Shown one piece after another: positions 25,655 to 34,782 of a DNA stretch of 64,000 nucleotides. The notes beneath the pieces are model-generated. The model worked only from the letters and a program-made list of their open reading frames with translations. It was not told where the DNA came from and did no database searches. The stretch lies in assembly GCA_018242205.1 (NCBI GenBank), contig JAFECJ010000010.1, positions 1 through 64,000 of the forward strand, given 5' to 3'. This stretch comes from Pseudomonadota bacterium (GTDB lineage: Bacteria > Pseudomonadota > Alphaproteobacteria > Rhizobiales > Xanthobacteraceae). The translations under genes and the position numbers were made by a program. Each line of letters opens with the position of its first letter. Position 1 is the first letter of the stretch.

Positions 25655-26122
25655 CTAGCGGCGGAATCCCTCGATCACGCTGCGCATGCGCTCGGCGGAT
25701 TTCTCGACCTGGGTCTTCTGCATCTTGGCGAGCCGCTCGTCGCAATCGACTTCGCTGTTGTAGCGGATGTTGCCGGTCCAGTTATCGAAAGAGTAATCCG
25801 TGCAGGCTTCCGGGTCGACGAACAGGATCGTGCCCTGGCGATAGGCCCGACGGACGATGAGGTTTTTCTGCCGAATTTTCGCGGCGATCTCGTCTGCTGT
25901 CGGCTCGTGTTGATCCGGTTTGAGCGCTGGCGCGAAGAACACCAGTGCGGACAAGACGGTAATCAGCAGCGCGGCGCCGATCGTCAGCCCGCCGATATCC
26001 GATATGCGCAACGGCTTACGCTGGTGCGTCCGCGGAATTCGCGCCGCCCACTTCGCGGGATATGTTGCTGTCCTCGTCACTACCGTCGGATCCCAAGCGT
26101 AAGCGCACCTTAAGTAGGACAC
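25655..26122 (-). CDS. Hypothetical membrane-anchored protein
   Basis: 155 residues. A basic N-terminal half of about 44 residues precedes one membrane segment (about 45-66, LTIGAALLITVLSALVFFAPAL), then a soluble tail of about 85 residues with two cysteines (EACTDYSF, SEVDCDERL) and an amphipathic C-terminal helix. Likely a type II single-pass protein. No family recognised, and the true start may be internal. Separated from genes on both sides by 80-110 bases. Confidence 0.55.
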   Translation of the reverse strand: MSYLRCAYAWDPTVVTRTATYPAKWAARIPRTHQRKPLRISDIGGLTIGAALLITVLSALVFFAPALKPDQHEPTADEIAAKIRQKNLIVRRAYRQGTILFVDPEACTDYSFDNWTGNIRYNSEVDCDERLAKMQKTQVEKSAERMRSVIEGFRR

Positions 26123-26209
26123 CCTAGTCCCACCGCGCTTGCGGTCGCTTGAAGAACATTGGTCAAGTTTGAGGCGTTCGGAGAAAGGAACGGGTAACCA
26201 TTCCAGCCG

Positions 26210-27988
26210 CTACAGCGTATAGGCCGTGCGGAAGCCGCCCCATTTCTTGCCGAAGACGCGGATCGGCGCGCCGATTTCCCACATCATCACGATCTTGTCG
26301 CCCATGTCGCGCGGGTAGTTCTGGATGATGTAGGGCCGGACCACGCGGCCGGCAGAGAGGCCGGCGCGGTCGTCAAAGATGCGCCGGTTGCGTGAATGCG
26401 CGGCGTTCCAGATCGGATCGTTCGGCCGCTGGGGCTGCGAATAGATCGCATTGTGCACCGGCAGGTAGCCGTTGCGGTCGACCGCGGCGCAGAACACCAG
26501 GCGCGGGTCACTGGCGAGCAGCGGCTCCTGGATGGGCGGCAGAATTTCCTCGCACAAGGGTAGAAATTTGGTGCGGTGCTGGGGCGGATTGGTGCCCGGG
26601 ATCGGCACATAATTGTTGTCGAACAAATCCTCGGTCGAGATGCGTCCGGACCGCACTGCTTCTTCGAACAGGCCGGAGATGCGATCGGCGCCGCCAATGG
26701 CACGAGCGATGAATTCCCGGTTGGCCGAACGGATCGCATCGAGACGGCCCTCGAGATGTGCTTTGGTCTCCGGTTCGAGCGGGCCGAACTGCAGATGCAG
26801 GCCGAGCGGCGACTGGTTGACGAGCCGGACCTGACAGGGGCCGATGCCGTTGATCTCGGCCGGCAGGACGGCGCCGGTGTGCAGTTCATGCGGCTCGCGC
26901 AGGCGTACCAGCAGGCCGCCCTCGGAGATGTCGGCGGTCTGGCCGCGCAGCGGCACGCCGCTGATCTGCAGCGTAACATCGAGTTCGCAGGGCAGGCGTT
27001 CATGCCGGCGGCGATCGCCAATATCGGTGAGGCGGAGAAAGATCACGCAGCGCGTCTTCAATCGCTCCGCGAGGCGGCCGGCTTCCTGACCCGACTGATC
27101 GACCTGCTGACCATGCGCGGTGGCGTCCGCCGCGGCATTCTTGATCTCGCCGGCGCCATCGGCGACGGCACCGATGAACACCGAGGTCTCGGTGGCGTTG
27201 TGCGACAGGCCGTCGGTGGTCTTGACTTGGGCCTCAACCGCCTCCGCGATCGACGAGAATACCGGGCGCACCGCCTGCGTCGCTTGCGAAATGCGATGCA
27301 CGGCCGCGATCGACACCGCCGCGGCCTTCTGCAGCGTTTCGATCTTGCGGGTGATCTCTTCGGTCGCCGTCTGCGTGCGCACCGATAATTCCTTGACCTC
27401 GGCCGCGACCACCGCGAACCCGCGTCCGGCGGCGCCGGCCCGCGCCGCCTCGATCGTGGCGTTCAGCGCCAGCAGGTTGGTTTGGCGCGCGACATTGGCG
27501 ATCAGATTGACGACCTTGCCGATGTCGCCGATCGACGACTTGAGTTCGTCTACGCTGCGATTGGCGGCGTCGGCGGCGGCCTCGGCATCGTCGGTGAGTG
27601 CGCCGGCGGCGCGGACGCGCTGATCGATCTCGCCGGCTGACTGGGCGAGTTCAGTGGTGGCGGCGGCAACCTGGCCGGCATCGCGCCGCGCATCCTGCGA
27701 CTGGGCGGCGAGGGCTTCGCCGCGCGCGCGGATCGAGGCCAGCGCCTCAGCCGAAGCCGAGGTGCCGCTGTGCACCGCCTCGGCGGCCTGAGCGACGTCG
27801 CGGATCATGGCGCTGAGGTCGAGCTCGAGGAGGTCGATGGTCTCGCGCACCGTGGCGGCAGTTGCGCCGGAATCGACAGTCGCCTCCGGTGTCTGCGACT
27901 CGGCGAGAGGCAACGCGTCAGCCCAAGCTGAAGCGTCTCGCGTTTGCGATTTCCTGAAAAACGATGACCCCGACATTGGTGCCAGCAT
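26210..27988 (-). CDS. Soluble methyl-accepting chemotaxis protein with PilZ domain
   Basis: 592 residues, no membrane segment. Order of domains: MCP signalling coiled coil at about 60-310 with the tip [20 protein letters not shown] (171-190, the CheA/CheW contact); PilZ domain at about 326-415 with the c-di-GMP motifs R327-x3-R331 and D353-I-S-E-G-G; and a C-terminal region (about 420-592) with aromatic and His-rich conserved-looking blocks ([53 protein letters not shown]), similar to the sensor end of other alphaproteobacterial cytosolic MCPs and possibly Cache-like. It would couple c-di-GMP levels and another signal to chemotaxis. No che genes are nearby. Confidence 0.88.
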   Translation of the reverse strand: MLAPMSGSSFFRKSQTRDASAWADALPLAESQTPEATVDSGATAATVRETIDLLELDLSAMIRDVAQAAEAVHSGTSASAEALASIRARGEALAAQSQDARRDAGQVAAATTELAQSAGEIDQRVRAAGALTDDAEAAADAANRSVDELKSSIGDIGKVVNLIANVARQTNLLALNATIEAARAGAAGRGFAVVAAEVKELSVRTQTATEEITRKIETLQKAAAVSIAAVHRISQATQAVRPVFSSIAEAVEAQVKTTDGLSHNATETSVFIGAVADGAGEIKNAAADATAHGQQVDQSGQEAGRLAERLKTRCVIFLRLTDIGDRRRHERLPCELDVTLQISGVPLRGQTADISEGGLLVRLREPHELHTGAVLPAEINGIGPCQVRLVNQSPLGLHLQFGPLEPETKAHLEGRLDAIRSANREFIARAIGGADRISGLFEEAVRSGRISTEDLFDNNYVPIPGTNPPQHRTKFLPLCEEILPPIQEPLLASDPRLVFCAAVDRNGYLPVHNAIYSQPQRPNDPIWNAAHSRNRRIFDDRAGLSAGRVVRPYIIQNYPRDMGDKIVMMWEIGAPIRVFGKKWGGFRTAYTL

Positions 27989-28131
27989 TAACCAGGATGG
28001 TTAATTTGGTTTTAAGATCGGTTCGCTGTTACCGCCTCGGAGCGGGAAGCCCAGCAATCGGCTCGGGCGCCGGGCTCTTCCATTAACCGAAGGGGGTACC
28101 TACATCCCTGTCCGATCGTCACAACAAGATA

Positions 28132-29172
28132 ATGAACATGCTCGACTTCACGTCTCCTTCCGGACCGGAAGACGAGGACGGGAGTGCGGCCACGGCCGCC
28201 TTTGCGTCCACTCCTGAATTAGCCACAGACGCCGAAATCCTTGACGCCTATTCCCGCGCGGTGACTTCGGTCGCCGACGCGGTGGGCCCCGCCGTGCTGC
28301 GCGTGGAAACACGCAGCGCCGGCGGGCGCCCGGCGGGGACCGGCTCCGGCGTCACCATCGCGCCGGACGGCCTGGTTCTGACCAACTGTCACGTCGTCGA
28401 AGGCGCCAAGGAGATCCGGCTGCTCGACACCGAAGGCCGCGTCATGGAAGCGCGCGTGATCGGCGTCGATCCGGACACCGACCTGGCGCTGCTGCGGGCC
28501 GGTGCGGTCCGCGACCTGCCGCACGCCGCGCTTGGCGATTCCAAGGCGCTGCGCCGCGGCCAGCTCGTCGTCGCCATCGGCAATCCGCTCGGCTTCGAAT
28601 CGACGGTGACCGCCGGCGTCATCTCTGCGCTCGGCCGCTCGTTGCGGGCGCGCAACGGCCGCCTGATCGAGGACGTCATCCAGACCGACGCCGCGCTCAA
28701 TCCCGGCAATTCCGGTGGGCCGCTGGTGTCGTCGCGAGGGGAGGTGATCGGCATCAATACCGCGGTGATCCGCGGCGCGCAGGGCATCTGCTTTGCGGTC
28801 GCCGCCAACACCGCGCAATTCGTGCTCTCGGAACTGATCCAGCACGGCCGGGTGCGCCGCGGTTATGTGGGCGTCTCCGGGCAGACCGTCGACGTGCCGC
28901 GCCGTCACGCGCGCCTTGCCGGAATCGACAACGGCGCCGGCGCGATGATCTCAGGGCTCGAGCCGAATGGACCGGCCGCCAAGGCGGGGCTGATGTCGCT
29001 CGACATCATCGTCCGCGCCGATGGGCTGCCGGTGACCGGCGTCGACGATCTCATCCGGTTGTTGAACGGCGAGCGCATCGGCCGGCCAATCGCGATCGAT
29101 GTGCTCCGGCGCGGCACGCTGCGCAGCTTCGAGGTGACGCCCTCGGAACGGCCGGCGCCGAAGGCGGCGTAG
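28132..29172 (+). CDS. HtrA/DegP-type serine protease (S1C) with PDZ domain, no signal peptide
   Basis: 346 residues. Trypsin-like domain at about 45-235 with catalytic triad H87 (TNCHVV), D117 (DPDTDLALL) and S194 (NPGNSGGPLV), then one PDZ domain at about 248-335 (GYVGVSGQTVD, GAMISGLEPNGPAAKAGL, DIIVRADG). No signal peptide or membrane segment is seen from the chosen start; the N-terminus is acidic, so the protein appears cytosolic, unlike classic DegP/DegQ. An earlier start was looked for and not found. Role unknown; perhaps protein quality control or signal processing. Confidence 0.92.
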   Translation: MNMLDFTSPSGPEDEDGSAATAAFASTPELATDAEILDAYSRAVTSVADAVGPAVLRVETRSAGGRPAGTGSGVTIAPDGLVLTNCHVVEGAKEIRLLDTEGRVMEARVIGVDPDTDLALLRAGAVRDLPHAALGDSKALRRGQLVVAIGNPLGFESTVTAGVISALGRSLRARNGRLIEDVIQTDAALNPGNSGGPLVSSRGEVIGINTAVIRGAQGICFAVAANTAQFVLSELIQHGRVRRGYVGVSGQTVDVPRRHARLAGIDNGAGAMISGLEPNGPAAKAGLMSLDIIVRADGLPVTGVDDLIRLLNGERIGRPIAIDVLRRGTLRSFEVTPSERPAPKAA

Positions 29173-29244
29173 CGATGTGACGGATGAATTACGCGCGGGT
29201 GGGAGGGGGCGGCGCAAGGCACCGCCCAATGCTCTTCGCGGGAG

Positions 29245-29565
29245 TTACTCGGCCTTCTCTTTCGGCTCTTCAGTGCCGGGGGGCGGCGGCATGGCACCAG
29301 GCTTGGCGGCAGCCGGCTTCTTGCTCTTAGCCTGCGACTTGGCCTGCTTCAGCGCATCCTTGCGCGCCTGCGGCTCGTAATTGGCATTGGCCATGCACTT
29401 CTTGATGAAGGCGGTGCGCTTGGCCCCGGTCAGGTTATCGTTATCCGCGCCGAACTTGCAGGTTTCCATTTTCTCCTTGCTGTTCGCGGCGGCGGCGGGT
29501 TGCGCGGCCATCACGACGGGCAGGAGACTCGCGAGCGCGAGCGCGGTGACCTTGAGATGCGGCAT
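29245..29565 (-). CDS. PsiF-repeat exported protein
   Basis: 106 residues. Signal peptide about 1-27 (AAQPAAAA). One PsiF repeat (MxTCxxxAxxxxLxGxxRxxFxxxCM-type: METCKFGADNDNLTG then KRTAFIKKCM) with its two cysteines, then a lysine/alanine- and proline-rich tail. PsiF was named for induction by phosphate starvation in E. coli; function unknown. Convergent with the protease gene. Nothing obvious about a Pho box upstream. Confidence 0.85.
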   Translation of the reverse strand: MPHLKVTALALASLLPVVMAAQPAAAANSKEKMETCKFGADNDNLTGAKRTAFIKKCMANANYEPQARKDALKQAKSQAKSKKPAAAKPGAMPPPPGTEEPKEKAE

Positions 29566-29698
29566 GGGTGTCGTCCCCTTCGTTTCCTCGGACTTGCCTC
29601 ATCGGACCAAGCCGAAGTCAATCTAACACGTTTCGGACCGCATTGGCGGCGGGCCGCGGCGATCAAGCTGCTGCCCGTACCGTAACCGCCAATTGCGG

Positions 29699-32600
29699 CT
29701 AGCTCTTGTCGCCGAGGAGGCGCTTGGCCCACCAGCCGCGCTTCGGCGGCTCCGCCGTCGTTTCGGCGGAGGTCGACGAAACGACCGGCGGTGGGGAAAC
29801 CGGCGCCGGCGTGACCGGCAACGCGACCGGTTCGCCGGTGACGATCGGCGCGGGTTCGCGGATGGTGGAGCGGCGGCGCGGCGCGGCCTCCGGCAGCGGT
29901 TCTGACGCCGTCGGCATGCTCGGCGCGGGCGCCGGCGCAACTTCGTGCACCGGCGTTGGCTGCGGGAAAGGCGGCGCCATCACGCCGGCATCCTCGTCGC
30001 TGAGCACCGGATGCGGCGCGCCTTCCGCGGTCTCGTGCACGCCTTGTTCGAAGGATGCGGCTTGCCCTTCGCCGGCCTCATGGCCATTGACCTGCTGGCC
30101 GTCGCCCTCGCGATGCCGGTTGCGTCGTCCGCCACGACGGCCGCGACGACGACGGCGGCGCGGTTCGCCATTCTGTTCCGATCCTTCGGCGGCGGCAGCG
30201 CCTTCACCTTCGCCATCCTGATCCTGAGCGACCAGGCCTTCTTCGTCAGGCGAGCCGGCGTCATGATCTTCGTGCGCGATCTCGTGCTCGCCGAGATTGC
30301 CTTGAGCCTGCTGCGGCTGCGCCTCGTCGCGCGGGCCGCCACGGCCACGGCCGCGACCGCGGCCACGCCGACGGCGGCGGCGGCGGCCGTTGTCCTGCTC
30401 GGCTTCGCCATCGCCGCTGGCGACGGCTTCGCCCTCGGTGCCTTCGTCTTCGCCGCTGTCGCCGACGAGCGCTTCGCCTTCGTCCTCGTCAAAAGCCTCG
30501 ATCTCGGGCTCGATGTAGTCCTCTTCCTCGACCGGAACGATCAGCGCCGGCGCCGCGGCGGCGATCGCCTTGGCCTCGTCGGCGCTGTGCATCTGTTCGC
30601 CGCGCTCCACCATATAAGAGACCTGCGGCCCCACGGTCGCATCCGCGGAAATGGTGATGGTGATGCGGAAGCGCTCTTCCAAGGCGCGCAGATGCGCGCG
30701 CTTGTGGTTGAGCACATAAAGCGCGACTTCCGAGCGGGTGCGGACGATGAGATTGTGCGTGCCGCCCTTGTTCAGCGTGTCCTCGATGGCGCGCAGCAAT
30801 TGTAGCGCGACCGACGACACCGAACGGACATGGCCAAGGCCGCCGCACAGCGGGCACTTCTCGGTCGAACTCTCCAGCACCGACGTGCGGATACGCTGGC
30901 GCGACATTTCCAGGAGGCCGAAATGCGAGATGCGGCCGACCTGGATACGCGCGCGGTCGTGCTTGAGCGCTTCCTTCATGCGCCGCTCGACCGTGCGGTT
31001 GTTGCGGCCTTCATCCATGTCGATGAAATCGATGACGATCAGGCCGGCGAGGTCGCGCAGGCGAAGCTGGCGCGCGACTTCGTCGGCGGCTTCGCAGTTG
31101 GTCTTGAGCGCGGTGTCCTCGATGTGGTGCTCGCGCGTGGCGCGGCCGGAGTTGACGTCGATCGCGACCAGCGCCTCGGTCTGGTTGATGACGATGTAGC
31201 CGCCGGAGCGCAGTTGCACGGTCGGCTGGAACATGGCGTCGAGCTGGCTCTCGATGCCGTAGCGTGTGAACAAAGGCTGCGCGTCGGAATAGAGCTTCAC
31301 GTTCTTGACGTGGCTCGGCATCAGCATGCGCATGAAGTCGCGCGCTTCCTTGTAGCCGGCTTCGCCGGCGACGATGATCTCGTCGATGTCCTTGGAATAG
31401 AGATCGCGGATCGAACGCTTGACCAGCGAGCCTTCCTCGTAAACGAGGGTAGGGGCCATCGACTTCAACGTGAGATCGCGCACCGTCTCCCACAGCCGCA
31501 GGAGATATTCGAAGTCGCGCTTGACCTCCATCTTGGTGCGGGAGGCGCCGGCGGTGCGCAGGATCACGCCCATGCCTTCCGGCACTTCGAGCTCCTGGGC
31601 GATTTCCTTGAGACGCGAGCGGTCTTCGCCGGAGGTGATCTTGCGCGAAATGCCGCCGCCGCGCGCGGTGTTTGGCATCAGCACCGAATAGCGGCCGGCC
31701 AGCGACAGATAGGTGGTCAGCGCCGCGCCCTTGGAGCCGCGCTCTTCCTTGACCACCTGCACCAGCATGACCTGGCGGCGCTTGATGACTTCCTGGATCT
31801 TGTAGTTGCGGCGGAAGCGCGGCGCGCGCTCCTGCGCTTCCTCGAGCGCGTCGGCGCCGCCGACGGATTCCACGGATTCGTCTTCGCCGTTGCCGTTTTC
31901 GGCATCGCCGTTTTCCGCGTCGTCGTCGTGCTCGTCGTCATCGTCACCGGGCGCGCGGGCTTCGACGGTTTCGGCGTCCTCGGCCTCGCCGTTCGATAGC
32001 GACTGGGCGTCGGGCAACAGAACCTCGTCGCCGGTCTCGGCGTGGTCTTCGCCGCCTTCCGGTTCGACCGCCACCGGTTCTTCGGCGGCGGGCGCTACCT
32101 CGGCGCGGCTCTCGAACATCGACGGGATGTCGACCGGCTCCGCTTGCGCCGGTTCCTCGGACGTTGTCACGGCCGACGGAGTTTCGGCGATGACGTCGCT
32201 GTCCGCGATCGGCGCTTCGGCGCCGGAATGCGGCGCCTCAGTGCGCTCAGCGTCGTCGGGCGGCAAGCCGCCAAGGGCGATTTCGAATGCGGCTTCGCCG
32301 CTCAGTTCGGGCGTCGTCTCGGCGTTCTCGGCGGCGACGGCCTCCGAGCGGCTGGCGTCGCGCGAGCGATCGGAGCGCCGGTGGCGATGGCGACCGCGTC
32401 CGCCGCGCGAGCGGTTCTCGTGCTCGGCTTCGGCCTGGCGCGCGTCGTACTCTTCCTGGGCGAGCAGCGCCTGCCGGTCGGCGACCGGGATCTGGTAATA
32501 GTCGGGGTGGATTTCGGAGAAGGCGAGGAAGCCGTGGCGGTTGCCGCCGTAATCGACGAAGGCCGCCTGCAGCGACGGTTCGACCCGCGTAACCTTGGCA

Positions 32601-32731
32601 AGATAGATGTTGCCGCGGAGCTGCTTGCGGTTAGCGGACTCGAAGTCGAATTCCTCGACGCGATTGCCACGCAGCACGACCACCCGTGTCTCTTCCGGGT
32701 GGGTCGCGTCGATCAACATTTTGTCGGGCAT
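29699..32731 (-). CDS. rne: Ribonuclease E
   Basis: 1010 residues. Endoribonuclease of mRNA decay and rRNA/tRNA processing. The S1 domain (about 37-345) is split by a very acidic insertion (about 95-305), typical for alphaproteobacteria. Catalytic D525 (VNSGR follows) and D568 keep exactly the 43-residue spacing of E. coli D303/D346, and C626/C629 of the Zn-link keep the 101-residue spacing. The C-terminal region (about 740-1010) is disordered with alternating Glu and Arg blocks (RRRRRGRGRGRG, RRRRRRGRRGGRR) for RNA and degradosome contacts. Long 5' region of about 690 bases to the next gene; rne is often autoregulated through its leader. Confidence 0.97.
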   Translation of the reverse strand: MPDKMLIDATHPEETRVVVLRGNRVEEFDFESANRKQLRGNIYLAKVTRVEPSLQAAFVDYGGNRHGFLAFSEIHPDYYQIPVADRQALLAQEEYDARQAEAEHENRSRGGRGRHRHRRSDRSRDASRSEAVAAENAETTPELSGEAAFEIALGGLPPDDAERTEAPHSGAEAPIADSDVIAETPSAVTTSEEPAQAEPVDIPSMFESRAEVAPAAEEPVAVEPEGGEDHAETGDEVLLPDAQSLSNGEAEDAETVEARAPGDDDDEHDDDAENGDAENGNGEDESVESVGGADALEEAQERAPRFRRNYKIQEVIKRRQVMLVQVVKEERGSKGAALTTYLSLAGRYSVLMPNTARGGGISRKITSGEDRSRLKEIAQELEVPEGMGVILRTAGASRTKMEVKRDFEYLLRLWETVRDLTLKSMAPTLVYEEGSLVKRSIRDLYSKDIDEIIVAGEAGYKEARDFMRMLMPSHVKNVKLYSDAQPLFTRYGIESQLDAMFQPTVQLRSGGYIVINQTEALVAIDVNSGRATREHHIEDTALKTNCEAADEVARQLRLRDLAGLIVIDFIDMDEGRNNRTVERRMKEALKHDRARIQVGRISHFGLLEMSRQRIRTSVLESSTEKCPLCGGLGHVRSVSSVALQLLRAIEDTLNKGGTHNLIVRTRSEVALYVLNHKRAHLRALEERFRITITISADATVGPQVSYMVERGEQMHSADEAKAIAAAAPALIVPVEEEDYIEPEIEAFDEDEGEALVGDSGEDEGTEGEAVASGDGEAEQDNGRRRRRRRGRGRGRGRGGPRDEAQPQQAQGNLGEHEIAHEDHDAGSPDEEGLVAQDQDGEGEGAAAAEGSEQNGEPRRRRRRGRRGGRRNRHREGDGQQVNGHEAGEGQAASFEQGVHETAEGAPHPVLSDEDAGVMAPPFPQPTPVHEVAPAPAPSMPTASEPLPEAAPRRRSTIREPAPIVTGEPVALPVTPAPVSPPPVVSSTSAETTAEPPKRGWWAKRLLGDKS

Positions 32732-33419
32732 TGGAAAGTCTCACTGAGGCCGTGCGGCCCGCATGCTCGCGCCGTGGCAACGAGTGCCATGAAAGCGCAA
32801 GCCCACGCCCAGAAGAGATCTTCTGGCGGCGGAGCGGGGAGGCGGCCTGATAGGGGTTCAAGGGAAGGGGCGCGCTTTCACGCCAAAGCAGACCGAGGCC
32901 CATAGAAATTCGCGCTGTCACGATGGCTTCGCGAAAGCGGGGGACCTCGAATGGCTTGTGCTGCAACCTTGGCAGCATAAATTTGCGACCCGTAGCGCTA
33001 CGGCCGCGCCCAAAACCGGCGCTGCCGAATTTGTCAAATGCTGACGGTCCGTACGCGAATGGCCAGCATGGCCAGGCGCTGTTCCGGGTGTCCTTCACAC
33101 CAAGCTCATCAAACGGGTTTCGGCTCGCTTCGCCGTCCGTCCGGCCTGCCTCCTCGAGGGACCGATCCTGGACTGGCGGGCCGGGATGCCCGAACGCGGC
33201 ACAACCGGAACTATAACCGTCAGCAGTCACTATGTACGGCCGGAATCTCGGGATGGCAAGCAAGGGCTTGGGCGCCCCTGTTGCGGTAGCATGCCCTTAC
33301 CGCGACCCAATCGACACAGTTCCGCGTGGACGAGCGCGAAAATGCGTCGAATCCTCAACTTCCGTTAACCGACGCAGCCCGTAATGGGGTAGAACCCGCC
33401 TCCGAAAGGGTCGGAATCG
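32732..33419. promoter_or_regulatory. Long divergent intergenic region: rne leader and amidase promoter
   Basis: About 690 bases without a supported gene. An 18-base inverted repeat CCAGAAGA-GA-TCTTCTGG lies at 32809-32826, about 80 bases before the rne start, within the probable rne 5' leader. A TTGACA -35-like hexamer reads leftward at 33037-33032, without a good -10. Rhizobial rne is expected to be controlled by its own protein through the leader. Small open frames here show no protein-like features. Confidence 0.45.
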
Positions 33420-34655
33420 GTGACAGCTCGGGCGCTGGCAATTCTTGCACTCGTGGCCGCCATGCTGGGCGGGGCGGTTCCGGCTGTCCCCGCGCAGGCC
33501 CAGTCGGCCGTGCCGACCTTGCCCGCAGTGACCGCGGTGCGGGTGGGGGGCGACGGCCAGAAGACCCGATTCATCATGGACCTGTCCCAGAAGCTCGATT
33601 TCGCTGCGTTCGCGCTGGCAAACCCGTACCGGGTCGTTCTCGATATGCCGCAGGTTGCCTTTCGTCTTCCGGACAAGGCAGGCGAGCAGAGCCGCGGGCT
33701 GGTCAAGGCGTTTCGCTACGGCCTGATCATGCAGGGCGGCTCCCGCGTCGTGCTCGACACCACCGGCCCCGTGAAGATCGAAAAGGCCTTCACCTTGGAG
33801 GCCACGTCCGACCAGCCGGCCCGGCTGGTGGTGGACTTGGCGACCACCGACCGAACGAGTTTCATGCGGGCCCTGACGCTCGACAACGGGCCCGAGCGCC
33901 GGGTGACCGCGAAGATGCCCGACGTGCCGAAGGCTGACGACGATCCGCGGCCGCTGATCGTGCTCGATCCCGGGCATGGCGGCATCGACCAGGGCACGCA
34001 CGCAGCCAGCGGCGAACTCGAAAAAGACATCGTCCTGCAATTCGCCAAGACGCTGCGGGCCCGGCTCGAGCAGGGCGGCAAGTACCGCGTCGCGATGACC
34101 CGGACCGACGACACCTTCATCCCGCTGTCGGAACGCGTGCGCTTCGGCCGCTCGCACGGCGCCTCCCTGTTCATTTCGATCCACGCCGACAGCTTGCCGA
34201 AGAACGAAGGTCAGGCCGAAGGCGCCACCGTCTATACCTTGTCGGAGAATGCCTCAGACGCCGAGGCCGCGCGCCTGGCGGAAGCCGAGAACAAGGCCGA
34301 CGTGATCGCCGGCGTCGACCTGACCGCCGAGCCGGACGACGTCGCTAATATCCTGGTCGATCTGGCGCAGCGCGAGACCAAGACCTATTCGTCGCAGTTC
34401 GCTCGGTCCGTGGTCGGCGAAATGAAATCGACCGCCCGGCTGCACAAGCATCCGCTGAAGTCGGCCGGCTTCAAGGTGCTGACCGCGCCCGACGTGCCGT
34501 CGGTGCTGATCGAACTCGGCTACATGTCGACCAAGCAGGACCTCAAGCAGCTCACCAATGATACCTGGCAGGCCAAGACTGCGGCGGCGGTGGCACGCGC
34601 CGTCGACCAGTTTTTCGCGCCGCGGCTGGCGCGCGGCAGCGCGAGGGCCAATTGA
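33420..34655 (+). CDS. N-acetylmuramoyl-L-alanine amidase with AMIN domain
   Basis: 411 residues from a GTG start. Signal peptide about 1-28 (VPAQAQ). AMIN domain at about 35-142 for septal targeting, Amidase_3 zinc domain at about 178-398 with H186 (LDPGHGG), E201, H255 (SIHAD) and E365 (VLIELGYMS). Cleaves peptide stems from peptidoglycan during cell separation (AmiC-like). Followed 127 bases downstream by the PBP1A gene. The neighbourhood rne-amiC-PBP1A-prfB is conserved in this group. Confidence 0.95.
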   Translation: MTARALAILALVAAMLGGAVPAVPAQAQSAVPTLPAVTAVRVGGDGQKTRFIMDLSQKLDFAAFALANPYRVVLDMPQVAFRLPDKAGEQSRGLVKAFRYGLIMQGGSRVVLDTTGPVKIEKAFTLEATSDQPARLVVDLATTDRTSFMRALTLDNGPERRVTAKMPDVPKADDDPRPLIVLDPGHGGIDQGTHAASGELEKDIVLQFAKTLRARLEQGGKYRVAMTRTDDTFIPLSERVRFGRSHGASLFISIHADSLPKNEGQAEGATVYTLSENASDAEAARLAEAENKADVIAGVDLTAEPDDVANILVDLAQRETKTYSSQFARSVVGEMKSTARLHKHPLKSAGFKVLTAPDVPSVLIELGYMSTKQDLKQLTNDTWQAKTAAAVARAVDQFFAPRLARGSARAN

Positions 34656-34782
34656 TGCCGGAAGTCCGCGATCTTGCCGCAGAAAAGCGGCCTCAGTTTC
34701 AACATAAAAGCGGGCGATCAGTAAGCTCCGCCATGACCTTAGGGGACAGCGCCGCGTTTCGCGGACGTTGCGTCACTCGCTC

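Noticed and set aside
30830-31999. 389-codon plus-strand open frame antisense to rne
   Set aside because: Antisense shadow in GC-rich sequence; RNase E motifs are on the minus strand.
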